Below are positions 45,350-56,150 of a DNA stretch of 64,000 nt, one piece after another (the first letter of the stretch is position 1; the number at the start of each line of letters is the position of its first letter). Source of the DNA: Kappaphycus alvarezii. Lineage: Eukaryota > Rhodophyta > Florideophyceae > Gigartinales > Solieriaceae. The notes beneath the pieces are model-generated. The model ran no database searches, had not been told where the DNA came from, and was given only the letters and a program-made list of their open reading frames with translations. The stretch covers positions 1 through 64,000 of the forward strand of contig NADL03000135.1 of assembly GCA_002205965.3 (NCBI GenBank). Direction: 5' to 3'. Position numbers and translations under genes: made by a program.

Positions 45350-46175
45350 ATGGATCCCTCTAAAGATTCTCGAAACCTTTTTCGAATCGAGCATCCTGAA
45401 AAGCTCTCCGACAACATCATGTGGGCGAGGCGATTAAGGGCCATTCAGAGAGCAGACGATCACGCGATGATCAAAATGCTCGGGGAACCATCATCAAACA
45501 CTCAAACAGCAAGAGATGAATGGTCCAACGCTCTGTAAAGGCGAAAAGTTTCATTTCTTTGGGCCTTGGAGCTTGCGCCATGGATCAGATCAGAATTATC
45601 ACTAATGATTACTCAAAACCGCCCTGGAGCTTTGGAATGAGCTAAACCGAATCTATATAGCCCCTAACGAGCAAAACATTCAAAAAATTTTAAATAGGTT
45701 GGAAACGGTGGTATTGGACGAAAACAAGATTGATACAGAAAAGTTTCCAAGTTCAATGGTATCTGCGTAGAACTCGCAATAAATGAAGAAGAACTACGAA
45801 AGCGTGAAGAGGCCTCAAAGCTTACTAGGTCGCTTCCCCCGTCTATTGCAGCCCTTTTTATGGTCTAAATGATCGCTGCAGAATCATTTGAAGATGTCGC
45901 GGAAGCCGTTCAAAGGTAACGCGCTCGAAGATTGAACCCGAACAACGCGAAAAAAGCTCTTCAAAGGCTGGACTATAATCAAGCCAGTATGGCCCACACA
46001 ACTATATTTTCCGTTACCGGACGCGGAAGGGGTTTTTCACACGCTACAGGCCAGTTTTTTCATGTAAGAGGTCGCGGTGGACGCTTTTTCGGGCAAACTA
46101 GACCACCGGGAAACTGCTACTGTGGAAAACCTGGACTTTTCATACACATATGTCGAAAAAGCCTCGAGGATGTGT
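45350..46175 (+). pseudogene. copia-B gag remnant
   Basis: ATG 45350 begins MDPSKDSRNLFRIEHPEKLS, stopped after 62 codons by TAA. Downstream pieces in several frames include ELRKREEASKL and, at 45932-46177, an Arg/Gly-rich stretch (TGRGRGFSHATG, HVRGRGGRFFG) followed by a CCHC-like CYCGKPGLFIHIC, in which the family His position is Leu. The Gag role is particle formation; this copy cannot make it. Confidence 0.8.
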
Positions 46176-46429
46176 GAAACTGTCGCATTTGGAACCCCGA
46201 TGTGGACGTAGAGGAGAGCGCCACTTCCCACAAGGTGACCGCATATGGAACCCACAAAATAACCAAGACCATTGGGAATCACCAAATCGTCCATTAATGC
46301 CTTCAGAAAATGCTACCGTTGCTCTAACGACAACGGATCAGGCTTTAGGTCACCTAAAACAGCCTCAGTGCCAACCACAGTCAAGTTTCGACGGAGAACC
46401 TCGTTTCCAAGCCAATATGCCAAGGGTAA

Positions 46430-47916
46430 ATTCAGAAGTCAAGTGAATAAATTGGGAGGACACAAAACTGAGACCGCGTTCATAAAATCTGCTGCAACAC
46501 AATATTTATTTCATAGTCGCTCGACATTGCAGTCCTGCAACCTAATTGCCAAAGAGACCATACAGGCGGCAGCCGGATCCTTACGTCTCTTCGGTAAGGG
46601 ACTGAAGTTGTTACCACTTGATGGGGGATCATATGCTAGAGCCTACCATTCACCACATTGCGAGTCGAACATCCTGCAACTTAACTTGCTCCGGAACACT
46701 TCAACGTGATATTCTCAGAATCCCTGTTCCAATGTAATGGATGCTTTCTCTTTAAATGCGGCTTCTTGGACAGTACAGATATCGTCTGGTTTATCCAGGG
46801 CGTTGAAGGACTCTACCCATGAGAGTTTGGAAACAATACGGAGCAAGTTTACAGCGCTATAAATTAATTACCAGAAATTGAGATCATGAGATGGCACCGT
46901 AAGACCGGACACATTTTGGCAGACGAGCACATCCAGTTATCTAGCCAAAGATCCGATGTTCCATCCTTCGATTGCTCGCAGATCGACATCATCGAATGCA
47001 TTACCTGCCTCACAGGAAGGAAGATAAAATCTTCCATCAAACCGGCGCCAATCAAGACACTAAAGCCACTGAAATAAATCAAAATGGATGTGTCGGGCCC
47101 CTTCGGCAGCTCTCTGGGAAGAAATAAGTACGCTCTTCACTTTCTCGAACGGTGCACAGCAAAATCCGATTTAGTGACGATCGAAATCAGATCTGAGCTC
47201 CCAATAATAGTTAGAGACTACAAAAAAAATGACCGAACTTCACTATTTGACTGCAAACTACAAATTACGGAGAATTCGCTTTGATCTATCTGGCGAACAT
47301 ATAAGCAAATAAATTATTTCTTTTCTCAATCCATCAAGGAATGAAGTCAAACCTTCACCTCCCCAGGCACCTGAGAGCGATAATACCGCTGAACGTCTCT
47401 CTAAAGGGCATTGGGCAAGGGATATGGTCTTACTATAACTCAGCGATCTCCCCCAAAATTGTATGGGGCGAAGCTGTAAAATATTCAAACTGGCTACGGA
47501 ACAGACTTCCAACTACAGTGCTTAATGGCTTTATTCTGATCCAGGTATGGGATCCGAGCATAGCAATAGAATTCTCGTCACTGCTGACATTTGGGCAACC
47601 AAGGTTCGCGTTCATTTACTATTCCAACTCAGAGCGTGTCAAAAAGCTGAAACTTCGTTCTGAATTCGGCCACGTCGTTGTTATGGCGTCAAACAATAGG
47701 CTGGTAAGTTTGTATAACTTAGGTTCCAGGTCCGTCAGAGTGATAAGGAGAGCTGATATCACTACCATTTCGAACAGAAAGCTCCCAGGTGTTTCTTCAA
47801 TACTTGACGTTCTTGTAAGACAACATAAGATTGAAGTCGCCAACAGAGGCTACATGGAATGTGAACAAGATAATCTAATCCAATGTATGACTGCAGTGCA
47901 CCAACAGACTCCGTAA
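46430..47916 (+). pseudogene. copia-B protease and integrase remnant
   Basis: The protease region reads AFIKSAATQYLFHS, where copia-A has AFMDSGATHYFFHS, so the catalytic Asp is replaced by Lys. Integrase follows with the zinc domain WHRKTGHI ... CITCLTGRK (46886-47077) and the first catalytic region MDVSGPFGSSLGRNKYALHF (47084). A stop-riddled core follows, then the integrase C-terminal part 47341-47916 (KLKLRSEFGHVVVM, RADITTISNRKLPG). Several frames are used, with stops in each. Confidence 0.85.
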
Positions 47917-48154
47917 ATGGCTTACCTTGACGGAATGGAAAGTCTAAAGACAGCAAATGAACCATGAGCCTTTGGTAATGGGTCAGGGCTCTAGGCAGGG
48001 AGTGAAATGCACGAATTAATAGAAGAAATGGTCCTATGTACCCCGAAACACTGAGATAGTCCCATCACAGTTCAAATGGAAATTCAAGGCTAAGCATTTC
48101 GACTCTATGGGGAACTAGCATATAACAGAAGCACGTTATAATGTAAGACGGGAT

Positions 48155-48668
48155 CACCAACGAGCGTTCGTGGACTTTGACACGGAAAGCAGCTACGCTC
48201 CCGTCGCATCCTTTGAGACCTTACATTTCCTGTTCTTCATAGCTGCTAACAATAAACTGATACTGGAAGGAGGCGATATTTCGAATGCGTATTTACACGG
48301 AACACTTGACGTACCGATACACATGGAACAGCCCATAAATTCCTCCCTTCAGCTGGATAGATCCGGGAACATAAGAAAATTGGAGAAGTGTTTGTATGGT
48401 GCGTAATAGGCAGTTCATATGTACTGTTCATTTGTCCATGAGAAACTCATCAATTGGGAAATGAAAACATCCACCTACGACAGTCGACTATTGTTTTTAC
48501 GTGTCGACGCAGACTTCACTGTTTTAGCAATCTCGGTGGATGATATGGCCTTTGCAACGAATTCCAAAGTTCTACTACATAACTTAAAAGACTTTTTGTC
48601 CTCAACTTTTGACATCAAATTCTTTGGTGAGCTTGAATACACGAGCTATTGTATCCCTTCATGGGATA
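48155..48668 (+). pseudogene. copia-B reverse transcriptase, 5' part
   Basis: 48170-48406 encodes SSYAPVASFETLHFLFFIAA, the DISNAYLHGTLD segment (normally DV.AFL.G.L) and LEKCLYGA. 48419-48668 continues with VLAISVDDMAFATNSKVLLH (the Y-V-D-D box, Tyr replaced by Ser) and IKFFGELEYT. The frame ends at the gypsy-2 insertion, at the duplicated GGATA (48664-48668). Confidence 0.85.
48664..48668. repeat. Left TSD of gypsy-2 (GGATA)
   Basis: GGATA directly precedes the 5' LTR and is repeated at 56146-56150 directly after the 3' LTR. Confidence 0.9.
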
Positions 48669-49388
48669 TGATGTGCGCAAATTCGCACACGAAAAAATCT
48701 AGATGAGGACCATAATTGTATACAGTATTGGAACTGGGAAGATATTTTTACAGTTTTTGAATTTGCAAGATATTTTTAATTTGGGTGAGTGTGGCAAATT
48801 CATCGGTTGATTTTTTATTTTAGGACACGCTGTCATAGTGGATGTCAGTACAGTTCTAGGTTGTGGGTGATACTACGAGTGACTCTGAAAGGTCTATATA
48901 ATGGCCACATCAATTCCCACCCCTGGCTGATGGGTGGCTGGCATGGGTATGGCACCTAGATATTTACCTTGAGGAAATATCTTCTAATGGTCTCTCTGGT
49001 TCACACGATTCCCGTGAATGCGTTTTATGGTTATTAGTATGTTTGATTGAGACTTTAGGATTAGCCGAAAAGTCTATATAAGCCGCGTAAACTGCTTCCA
49101 TTAGTGGAGGTGAAGCAAGTTGGCAGACAACTTCAGGTCAAGCTCCGAGTAGTAGGAAGTTGAGAGTCAACTTCAGACCCAAGAAAAATTTTTCCTAAGC
49201 TGGTCGCAGAGCATCAGTGGTAGACGCTGCCCCTTTTATACTTGCTTGTAGCCCTCTCAACTCTCTCCCATATACACTGCTTTTTATTTGTTCAACTATA
49301 CCACGGTAGCACTTTTGTCGCTCGCAACACCTCCGTCTTGGGGTAGTTGGTTCTAAGTATCTCTTCTCCCGACGATTTACCCCTATCA
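48669..49388 (+). repeat. gypsy-2 5' LTR
   Basis: 720 bp. The 5' end holds a near-perfect palindrome (TGTGCG-CAAATT-CGCACA, 48673-48690). TATATAA at 49075-49081 is the likely promoter TATA box; a second TATATAA lies at about 48896. An antisense ORF rich in Arg/Cys (RRRCCERQKCYRG) is also present in the 3' LTR and in the 7.9-8.3 kb relic. Confidence 0.93.
49075..49081 (+). promoter_or_regulatory. gypsy-2 LTR TATA box
   Basis: TATATAA inside AAAGTCTATATAAGCCG, conserved in the 3' LTR (about 55833), about 310 bp before the LTR end. The corresponding site in the 7.9 kb relic is mutated. Confidence 0.45.
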
Positions 49389-49408
49389 TTTGGTACTCTT
49401 GTGGAGGG
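49389..49408 (+). other. gypsy-2 primer binding site (probable)
   Basis: TTTGGTACTCTTGTGG follows the LTR by at most two bases and carries the TGG expected to pair with a tRNA CCA end. The tRNA was not identified. Confidence 0.45.
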
Positions 49409-49477
49409 GGTTGCACCCGAGGTATTCGAGTTGAGCAGTCTTAGGGAACCATTCGAGGGGATTTCTTTTCTGTAATC

Positions 49478-50445
49478 ATGGATCTCAACGCTGCTCGTAT
49501 AACGTTCACAGGGGGCAAGAATGAAGACGTTGAGGAGTTTCTCTATACATATGTCAACGTTGTGATGCGTGAGAAGAGCGATGAAGAGAAGGCCGAAAGT
49601 ATCTTCGCCTATCTTCATGGTGACGCAAAGCACAAATATAAGGCCAAGTTTATCAACGGGTGGTCTCTTAACGGGAATGGGCGTAACTTCGGTGAGGTAT
49701 GTGAGTGGCTTGTGAAAGAATATGCTAAGGAGGTAGAACCAGATGAGATGATTCGTACCGCCATAGAGGCCCGGCTCAACTTCGACGATTTGTTAAGCTC
49801 ATTGGTGTACTTGTGTGATCTTTATGAAAAGGCTGGGTTCAACGCCCAAGCCAAGTACGGAATGCTGCGTAAGGCGGCTATGGGGGATAAGCGGCTCTCC
49901 GATTTCCTCCTCATCAAAGGCCCTCACACTTTTAATGAACTGAGGGGTACCATAGTAGAATTTGTCAAAAATTCGGAGACGTTTCAGTCACTAGTGAACC
50001 GAGGGAAACCCGTACATCTATGCCGATCGTACATCCTGAAAAGAATTATCAAAGGCCAGCGACTAGCGCAGCAGCATTGGAATCAGTCAGGAGCGATGTC
50101 AAAAACTTGGAAGAAAGGTTGGAAACCCGATTCGATAATCGACTTGACATGATAACCTCGCAGTTGGAAAGCCTTACTCTTACCATTAAGAAGAACCAGT
50201 CTGGGCCCCCCAAGGCCGCAGAAGTCTGTTCCTACTGTCACAAGCCTGGACACTTTGCAAATAGGTGTCCTGATAATCCACATAGAAACACTCGTTGTGG
50301 AAAGTGCGGTCGATATGGGCATCATGAAAGTAACTGCTGGTCTAAAGACAACAGAAGAGCAAATTTATCGGACGCAAGGAGTGAGTCAGGACCAGAGATG
50401 AAAATCTTACAAAACAGAAGGATCAAAGTTGACGGATGCCGGTAA
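49478..50445 (+). pseudogene. gypsy-2 Gag with two zinc knuckles
   Basis: ATG 49478 (ATCATGG) begins MDLNAARITFTGGKNEDVEE. The capsid-like segment runs to about residue 180, after which the frame shifts near 50030-50090. The continuing frame 50020-50445 has a coiled-coil segment (NLEERLETRFDNRLDMITSQ) and two CCHC knuckles, CSYCHKPGHFANRC and CGKCGRYGHHESNC. It is the nucleocapsid/capsid precursor of the element. Apart from the one shift it is well preserved. Confidence 0.9.
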
Positions 50446-51246
50446 CGTATCCATCGCTGAAGAAATCAGTCAAGTCAATGTGACAAAAAGGGATGGGGAA
50501 GGGAACATTTTATCGAAGAAACCTAGGCTAGATTATGGAATGCTGGAGCATATCCCAGCACCTGTACCTCCTCGAACCAAGAGGTCTGATCAAGTTGTTC
50601 CAGGAGTGGGAGTCACTCCGGCCAAGAAGACGAAAAAGAGTAAGAAATTTAAGAGTATCCAAGGACGTACTAGAATATGTGAAGAAGTACAATTTGGTGG
50701 CTGAGCTTGCATCGCCCCAACTGGGATAACGTTTGGTCAACTTTTGAGGGGCGACGCAGAGGATGCGAGAAAGAACTCAAAAAAATTATCAGGTCTAATA
50801 AGTCCGCTAAGGGTAAGAAACTGTTTCTTCAATCGGCCTCGACAGCACCAAGACGTCTTAAACTAGTACCAGTCAAAGTATTGGGAATGCAAACCCAAGC
50901 TCTTTTCGATTCGGGCGCTGTTCCAAACCTTATTTCAGAAACTTTGGTGACAGATCTAGGTCTTGAAATTATTCCAACTACTCGAAGAATAACTGTGGCG
51001 GATGGAACCGTCTCAAAATGCATGGGCACTGTTGACAAGGTTTCCGTGTTCTTTGGGGACTCTAAAGTTGATGTAGACTTTCTTGTCATGCCTGATCTCC
51101 CTTTCGATGCAATCATTGGCTGCCCTACCATGGAAAGACTAGGGACCTGCATTGACTTGGGCAACCAAATCGTTTCAGTTAATGTTGACGGCAGAACCGT
51201 GAAGATGCCCCTGGATTTCGACAAAAGCACACATCCGAAGATTTAA
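50429..51246 (+). pseudogene. gypsy-2 pol start and aspartic protease
   Basis: The frame 50429-50704 overlaps the gag end by 17 bases in a different frame and is Lys-rich (AKKTKKSKKFKS). It then passes, after one further shift, into 50707-51246 with TQALFDSGAVPNLISETLV (catalytic DSGA) and FDAIIGCPTMERLG (the flap/G-C-P segment). The 17-base overlap could be the site of programmed frameshifting, as many Ty3 elements use, but the second shift at 50704 looks like damage. Confidence 0.85.
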
Positions 51247-51347
51247 AGAAACGGACAGTGAAGATTTCACTTCTAGCTATGACAGCGAAGATTCGAACCA
51301 ACTAACACTTTCGGAAGTGGAGAAGGGTACGCTCGGGGGTACTGAAC

Positions 51348-51645
51348 ATGGCACGGGACGATTATGATTCTGGGTTTGAAACAGATGAAGACTGGAATTC
51401 TAGGGTAGGTTTGACACCTGAATGTGTTTCTTTTTGCGATAATATCGAATCAAAGGACGGAATTCGGAGCATGAAAGAAGATTACAATTGCAAGGAAAAC
51501 AGGAATATATCGAATTCCATATCTGAAGATGTGAGCACGCCGGAAGAGGTCCTTCAAAATTTGAGGGAGATCAAGAAGAAAAAGGGCGCCAAATGGCAGA
51601 AATCCAAGGAAAAGTGCAGCACCTTCCCGCCCCCGCCTCACTGAA
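51348..51645 (+). pseudogene. gypsy-2 acidic spacer between protease and RT
   Basis: ATG 51348 begins MARDDYDSGFETDEDWNSRV. It is an acidic, Ser-rich linker with a Lys-rich end (REIKKKKGAKWQKSKEK). It is likely the natural spacer of the pol polyprotein, separated by shifts on both sides. No domain is recognised. Confidence 0.5.
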
Positions 51646-51681
51646 AATATCCGACATGTTAACATCTTCCGAAGTAATTGC

Positions 51682-53095
51682 ATGGAGTGTTCAGATTTAA
51701 GACAAGCAAGTGTACCGGTCACTCACTCATTTGAACTTACCGATACTCAACCAATTTACCACAGGCCTAGACGTCAACCGCCAAAATATGACCAATTTAT
51801 CTCAGAGAATGTTACAAGTATGCTGGAAAATGATATTATTCGGCCAGTTTCATCCCCATGGTCATTTCCAGTTGTGGTCGCACCAAAGAAGGATGGAAAG
51901 CTGCGTTTTTGCGTCGATTACCGACAACTGAACCAGAGAATGATACCCGATCGATTTCCGATTCCGAACATGGAGGAGATCCTCGAGGACTTGAAGGACG
52001 GGAGATACTTCACCTCAATTGATCTTTACACTGGTTATTGGCAGATTCCATTGGATGAAAAATGTAAGGAAAAAACAACTTTTACCAGCAAAGCCGGTAC
52101 ATTCAGGTTCGAAGTGATGCCTTTTGGTCTCATGAATGCCCAGCTACATTCCAAAGAATGATGAACGAGGTTTTGAAAGGACTTCCATTTGCAAGAGTTA
52201 TATCGATGATGTGTATATTCTCAAAACCTTGGATCAGCACATATCGCATGTCAAGACAGTGTGGAGAGGATATCGTACAGCCTGAAAATTAAGTTAAGCA
52301 AATGCTTCTTTGCGAAAACGTCTATCCAATTACTCGGTCATATCGTCGATCAAGAGGGAATTAAGTGGATCCAGAGAAAACGAAAAAAATCAAGTTGGCA
52401 CCAAGGCCCGCTTCAAAGACGGAGGTTCGAAGCTTCCTAGGACTGGCCTCATATTACAGAAGATTTATCAAAGATTTCGCCAAGACTGCAGCACCGTTAC
52501 ATGCCAGCACTACGAAGAACGGAAAATTTTACTGGAACAAGGAAATGCAGAACTGCATTTGAGGAGCTTAAAGATAAGCTATGTGTCCCCCCAGTGCTCA
52601 TGTACCCAGATTTCAAGAGACCATTCGTTGTGGAGACAGATGCCTCAGAACGGTCTTTGGGTGCTGTTTTGTCCCAAAAAGATGAAAACGGAAGACTACA
52701 CCCTGTTCAATTCGCAAGTCGCACTCTGAATGATGCGGAAAGAGATACTCAGTCTGCGAGAAAGAAGCGCTAGCTGTCGTCTTCGCACTGAAAAAGTTTC
52801 GCGTTACCTTTTATCACTCGAGAAATTTGTCTTGATAACTGATCACCAGGCACTTAAGACAGCATTCCAAAAGAAAGATGTACATCACCGCTTGGCCCGA
52901 TGGCTCGACATTTTCGCAGAATATCGGTTTGAAATTGTGTATAGGCCCGGACGCAATAATCAGCCTGCCGATTACCTATCCCGCTTGAGGGATCCACTGA
53001 TTCCAAATGAAAAAGCTTCCGGAGACATCGTCGGAGTTGCCGAGTTCAAGTGCCGAACGATAACGAGTACGAAGCTAATATTCACGGACTATTAA
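51682..53095 (+). pseudogene. gypsy-2 reverse transcriptase and RNase H
   Basis: 51682-52161 carries IIRPVSSPWSFPVVVAPKKD, FCVDYRQLNQRMIPDRFPIP, FTSIDLYTGYWQIPL and VMPFGLMNA. A shift there precedes a segment encoding the YIDD box (about 52200). 52365-52562 has SFLGLASYYRRFIKDFAKTA. 52501-52773 has FVVETDASERSLGAVLSQKD and FASRTLNDAER (RNase H). 52730-53095 has KFVLITDHQALKTAF, RLARWLDIFAEYRFEIVYRP and PADYLSRL. At least three frameshifts occur, and all family motifs remain recognisable. Confidence 0.92.
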
Positions 53096-54301
53096 ATTCC
53101 TGATGGACTAGAAATGAGAAAGGTTGATCTTGAACACAGAAATTGGGTACGCAGGAATCAAAAGGCTTTTACATTGTGGAATGGGAAACTCTTCCGACAC
53201 ACTAAAGCCGGTCCCGACTAGTGGCCCCTTTGAAAGAAAGAATGAAGATCTTGAGGACTTTCATGATGAGTAGGGCATTGGGATCTCGAAACAACCAAAA
53301 AATTCGTACTGAGAGATTCTGGTGGCCCGTATCCATAAGGACGTCTATAATTTCGTGAAAAGCTGCGACAACTGTCAAAAATTCACTCCAATACGAAGTA
53401 TAAGACAACTCTAAGTTTCCAGTTTCCGGTCTCTTTGAAACCTTCTCAATTGACTTTGCGGCCTGTTCAAAGAAACCTCTTCCGGAAACAAATATCTCCT
53501 TATAGGGGTGGAACATCTTACTGGATGGCCAATAGCAGTTGCAGTTGAGGAGGCAATGCTGAGGTGGTACTGAGATTCATCGAAAAAGAAATAATTGAAC
53601 CGTTTGGTCTTCCAAAAAGGATCATCTCGGATAACGCCCTTTGTTTTACTGCAACTTCACTGCTTCGTTTTTGGAAGAGAAAGGGATTCAGCTGAAGACC
53701 GTTCTCGCATACGCTCCTATGTCCAACGGGAAAGCGGAGAGGATGGTTGGAACCATCAAACGAGCAATATCGAAAACTATGTCGGAGAATGAAATCCAGT
53801 GGGAAGATGCCTTACCAAAAGTGTTATAACGGCTATCGTCGAAGAAGAGGAAGAAATGGACGCTCACCATTCGAGCTAATGTACGGAAGGGCTCCTAGAA
53901 TGTTACAGAGAGACATGGAAACAAATATTATCGATGAAGAGAGTAGGGAAGTTGAACTACTGCCACTGAAGGCTGGAGATCACGCCGCGGCTAACAAGAC
54001 AAGAAATAAGGATGCAGAACCTGCAGTCAGAACCTTTTCAGTTGGCTCTAAAGTACTTGTAGTACATGGAAAAGCAATGCAGCAGGCTGTGAAGTGGCCG
54101 GCCTTCCAAACCAAGTACTCGAACCCTTGCATCGTCACGGAGGAAAGACACCCGCACTATCAGCTCTGTTCAAGCTCAGGGAAGAGATCAAGGAGGGCCA
54201 TCCATGCACGTCGTCTGGTCCCTTACCATCAGAGGCCTGAAGAATTCCTTCTCACACAGGACTATGCGCAACCACGGGGCATACTCATCTTTAACTATAG
54301 A
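53096..54301 (+). pseudogene. gypsy-2 integrase
   Basis: The zinc domain survives in fragments (GHWDLETTKK; VKSCDNCQKFTP in another frame, about 53345-53395). The core has FSIDFAA (first Asp, about 53450), SDNALCFTA (second, about 53628) and MSNGKAERMVGTIKRA (Glu, 53720-53765). From 53747 a long open frame takes over with SPFELMYGRAPRML, GSKVLVVHGKAM and FQTKYSNPCIVTEERHPHYQ (GPY/F-like), ending ARRLVPYHQRPEEF. This frame continues without a stop into the duplicated-domain region. The zinc domain and first half of the core are heavily damaged. Confidence 0.88.
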
Positions 54302-55399
54302 ATGATTCCTATGGGAGGAAAAAGGGCCTGGGAATGGATCATCTCGATTACGCGGGACTACTACGAACTCCACGTAATCATCCATTTCTACATTAATATA
54401 TGCCTATGTTTTCGTACGTTGAACGGACCATTGCTACCTGAAGAAGATTTCCGACTATTAATAAGAGTTCTATTTTCATTCCAAAACGGAAGGTTCACGG
54501 AAGCAGGTCCAGAGTTTGTGGAGGTAATATATCATTACTCTATAGGAAGATATGGAATGGTAGCTGCTGGAGACTTGTCGCAAACGTATCTGAATATTAT
54601 CCGTCCAATTTACGTATTTCTCAAGAACAACCAAGACGTGCGACTGAGAGGTTACGCCTTACCCCCGGATATGGAATACAGGCTGGTCCCGTATCCTCTA
54701 TGGGAACCTTACGTTTCTCCGCCACAAATTGGGAACGTTGGAGGCGGCGAGGATCCTCCTGAAGCAGTGATGATGACCAGAGGAGGACCTTCAGGAGACA
54801 ACAACCCGCCCAGAAGAGGTTCCGGTCGTCCCCCGAGAGGACCTCGTGCAGGTCCCAGTACGTCAGGAGCTGGTCGCGGCCATTCATCGGGACCGTCCAC
54901 CACAACTTCATCTCTAGCTCTCCTTCACAACCATGCACAGCATACAGTCGGAAGAAGAAGATTATCTTTTTGGCTGCGCAATATCTCCGAGGATGCGAAC
55001 GATGCGCAGGTCATTTCTTATTTCATGATAAGCATCTGTTTATGTTTTAGGGCGCTACATGGACCGCACTTATCTTACGAAGATTCGTTCTTGATGATGC
55101 GCGTCTTCTTTTCTTATCGGCATCCATTCCTCCGGCATCTTCCAGAAGAGTTTGCATATCACATATATTTTTTCACTCTTGGAAGATTCGGAAGAGTCAC
55201 GGAAGAAGAATGTATTCAACCCCACCTCGATGTTATCAAACCAATATATGAGGCTATGCTACAAAGTGAGGTACCAGTAATGCGAACCTACTTTTTAGAG
55301 CATCATATTGGTAATCAGTTGCATCCGTACCCGTTTGAGAGACCATACATTTTATCAATAAGACAGCGAACACTAACGGAAGCAGAAGAAGAGCAGTGA
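54302..55399 (+). CDS. gypsy-2 third coding region: two tandem copies of an unknown domain
   Basis: In frame with the integrase C-terminus but probably a separate unit: ATGs at 54302 and 54311 (CCTATGGGA) lie after a pyrimidine/CAG stretch that could be a splice acceptor. About 365 residues to TGA 55397-55399. Repeat 1 (about 54344-54717) and repeat 2 (about 54964-55365) share, in order, ICLCFR-x-L-x-GP, ED then RVxFS, GR(Y/F)G, I-(R/K)-PIY and PYPxxxPY, with about equal spacing. The linker is Gly/Pro/Arg/Ser-rich (PPRRGSGRPPRGPRAG). There is no signal peptide or clear transmembrane helix; ICLCF is the centre of a short hydrophobic patch in each unit. The position is that of env-like or extra ORFs in LTR elements. 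I recognise no family. It is the longest intact frame in the element. Confidence 0.7.
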   Translation: MIPMGGKRAWEWIISITRDYYELHVIIHFYINICLCFRTLNGPLLPEEDFRLLIRVLFSFQNGRFTEAGPEFVEVIYHYSIGRYGMVAAGDLSQTYLNIIRPIYVFLKNNQDVRLRGYALPPDMEYRLVPYPLWEPYVSPPQIGNVGGGEDPPEAVMMTRGGPSGDNNPPRRGSGRPPRGPRAGPSTSGAGRGHSSGPSTTTSSLALLHNHAQHTVGRRRLSFWLRNISEDANDAQVISYFMISICLCFRALHGPHLSYEDSFLMMRVFFSYRHPFLRHLPEEFAYHIYFFTLGRFGRVTEEECIQPHLDVIKPIYEAMLQSEVPVMRTYFLEHHIGNQLHPYPFERPYILSIRQRTLTEAEEEQ

Positions 55400-55432
55400 C
55401 GAGTCGGGACGTTCGTCTTGAGCGAGAGGGCG

Positions 55433-56145
55433 TGATGTGCGCAAATTCGCACACGAAAAAATCTAGATGAGGACCATGATTGTATACAGTATCGGAATTG
55501 GGAAGATATTTTTACAGTTTTTGAATTTGCAAGATATTTTTAATTTGGGTGAGTGTGGCAAATTCATCGGTTGATTTTTTATTTTAGGACACGCTGTCAT
55601 AGTAGATGTCAGTACAGTTCCAGGTTGTGGGTGATACTACAGTGCTCTGAAAGGTCTATATAATGGCCACATCAATTCCCACCCCTGGCCGATGGGTGGC
55701 TGGCATGGGTATGGCACCTAGATATTTACCTTGAGGAAATATCTTCTAATAGTCTCTCTGGTTCACACGATTACCGTGAATACATTTTATGGTTATTAGT
55801 ATGTTTGTTGAGACTTTTGGGTAGCCAAAAGTCTATATAAGCCGAGTAAACTGCTTCCTTTAGTGGAGGTGAAGCAAGTTGGCAGACAACTTCAAGCAAG
55901 TCCGAGTAGTAGGAAGTTGAGAGTCAACTTCAGACCCAAGAAAAATTTTTCCTAAGCTGGTCGCAGAGCATCAGTGGTAGACGCTGCCCCTTTTATACTT
56001 GCTTGTAGCCCTCTCAACTCTCTCCCATATACACTGCTTTTTATTTGTTCAACTATACCACGGTAGCACTTTTGTCGCTCGCAACACCTCCGTCTTGGGG
56101 TAGTTGGTTCTAAGTATCTCTTCTCCCGACGATTTACCCCTATCA
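55433..56145 (+). repeat. gypsy-2 3' LTR
   Basis: 713 bp, collinear with 48669-49388 with small indels near the middle (about 55820 and 55890). A purine run (AGCGAGAGGGCG) just before 55433 is the likely polypurine tract. Confidence 0.92.
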
Positions 56146-56150
56146 GGATA

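Larger units (their letters stand above)
48669..56145 (+). mobile_element. Ty3/gypsy retrotransposon gypsy-2 with a third coding region
   Basis: 7,477 bp with LTRs of 720 and 713 bp that start TGATGTGCGC and end CCCCTATCA, and a GGATA TSD. The order is gag with two CCHC knuckles, protease, RT, RNase H, integrase, then an unusual duplicated-domain region. It is inserted in the RT gene of copia-B in the same orientation. The LTRs differ at roughly 25 positions, so the element is older than gypsy-1 by that measure. No chromodomain is seen. Confidence 0.93.

Noticed and set aside
54188-54938. Minus-strand ORFs opposite the gypsy-2 third coding region
   Set aside because: Antisense shadows; the sense frame is longer, in frame with integrase and contains the internal duplication.
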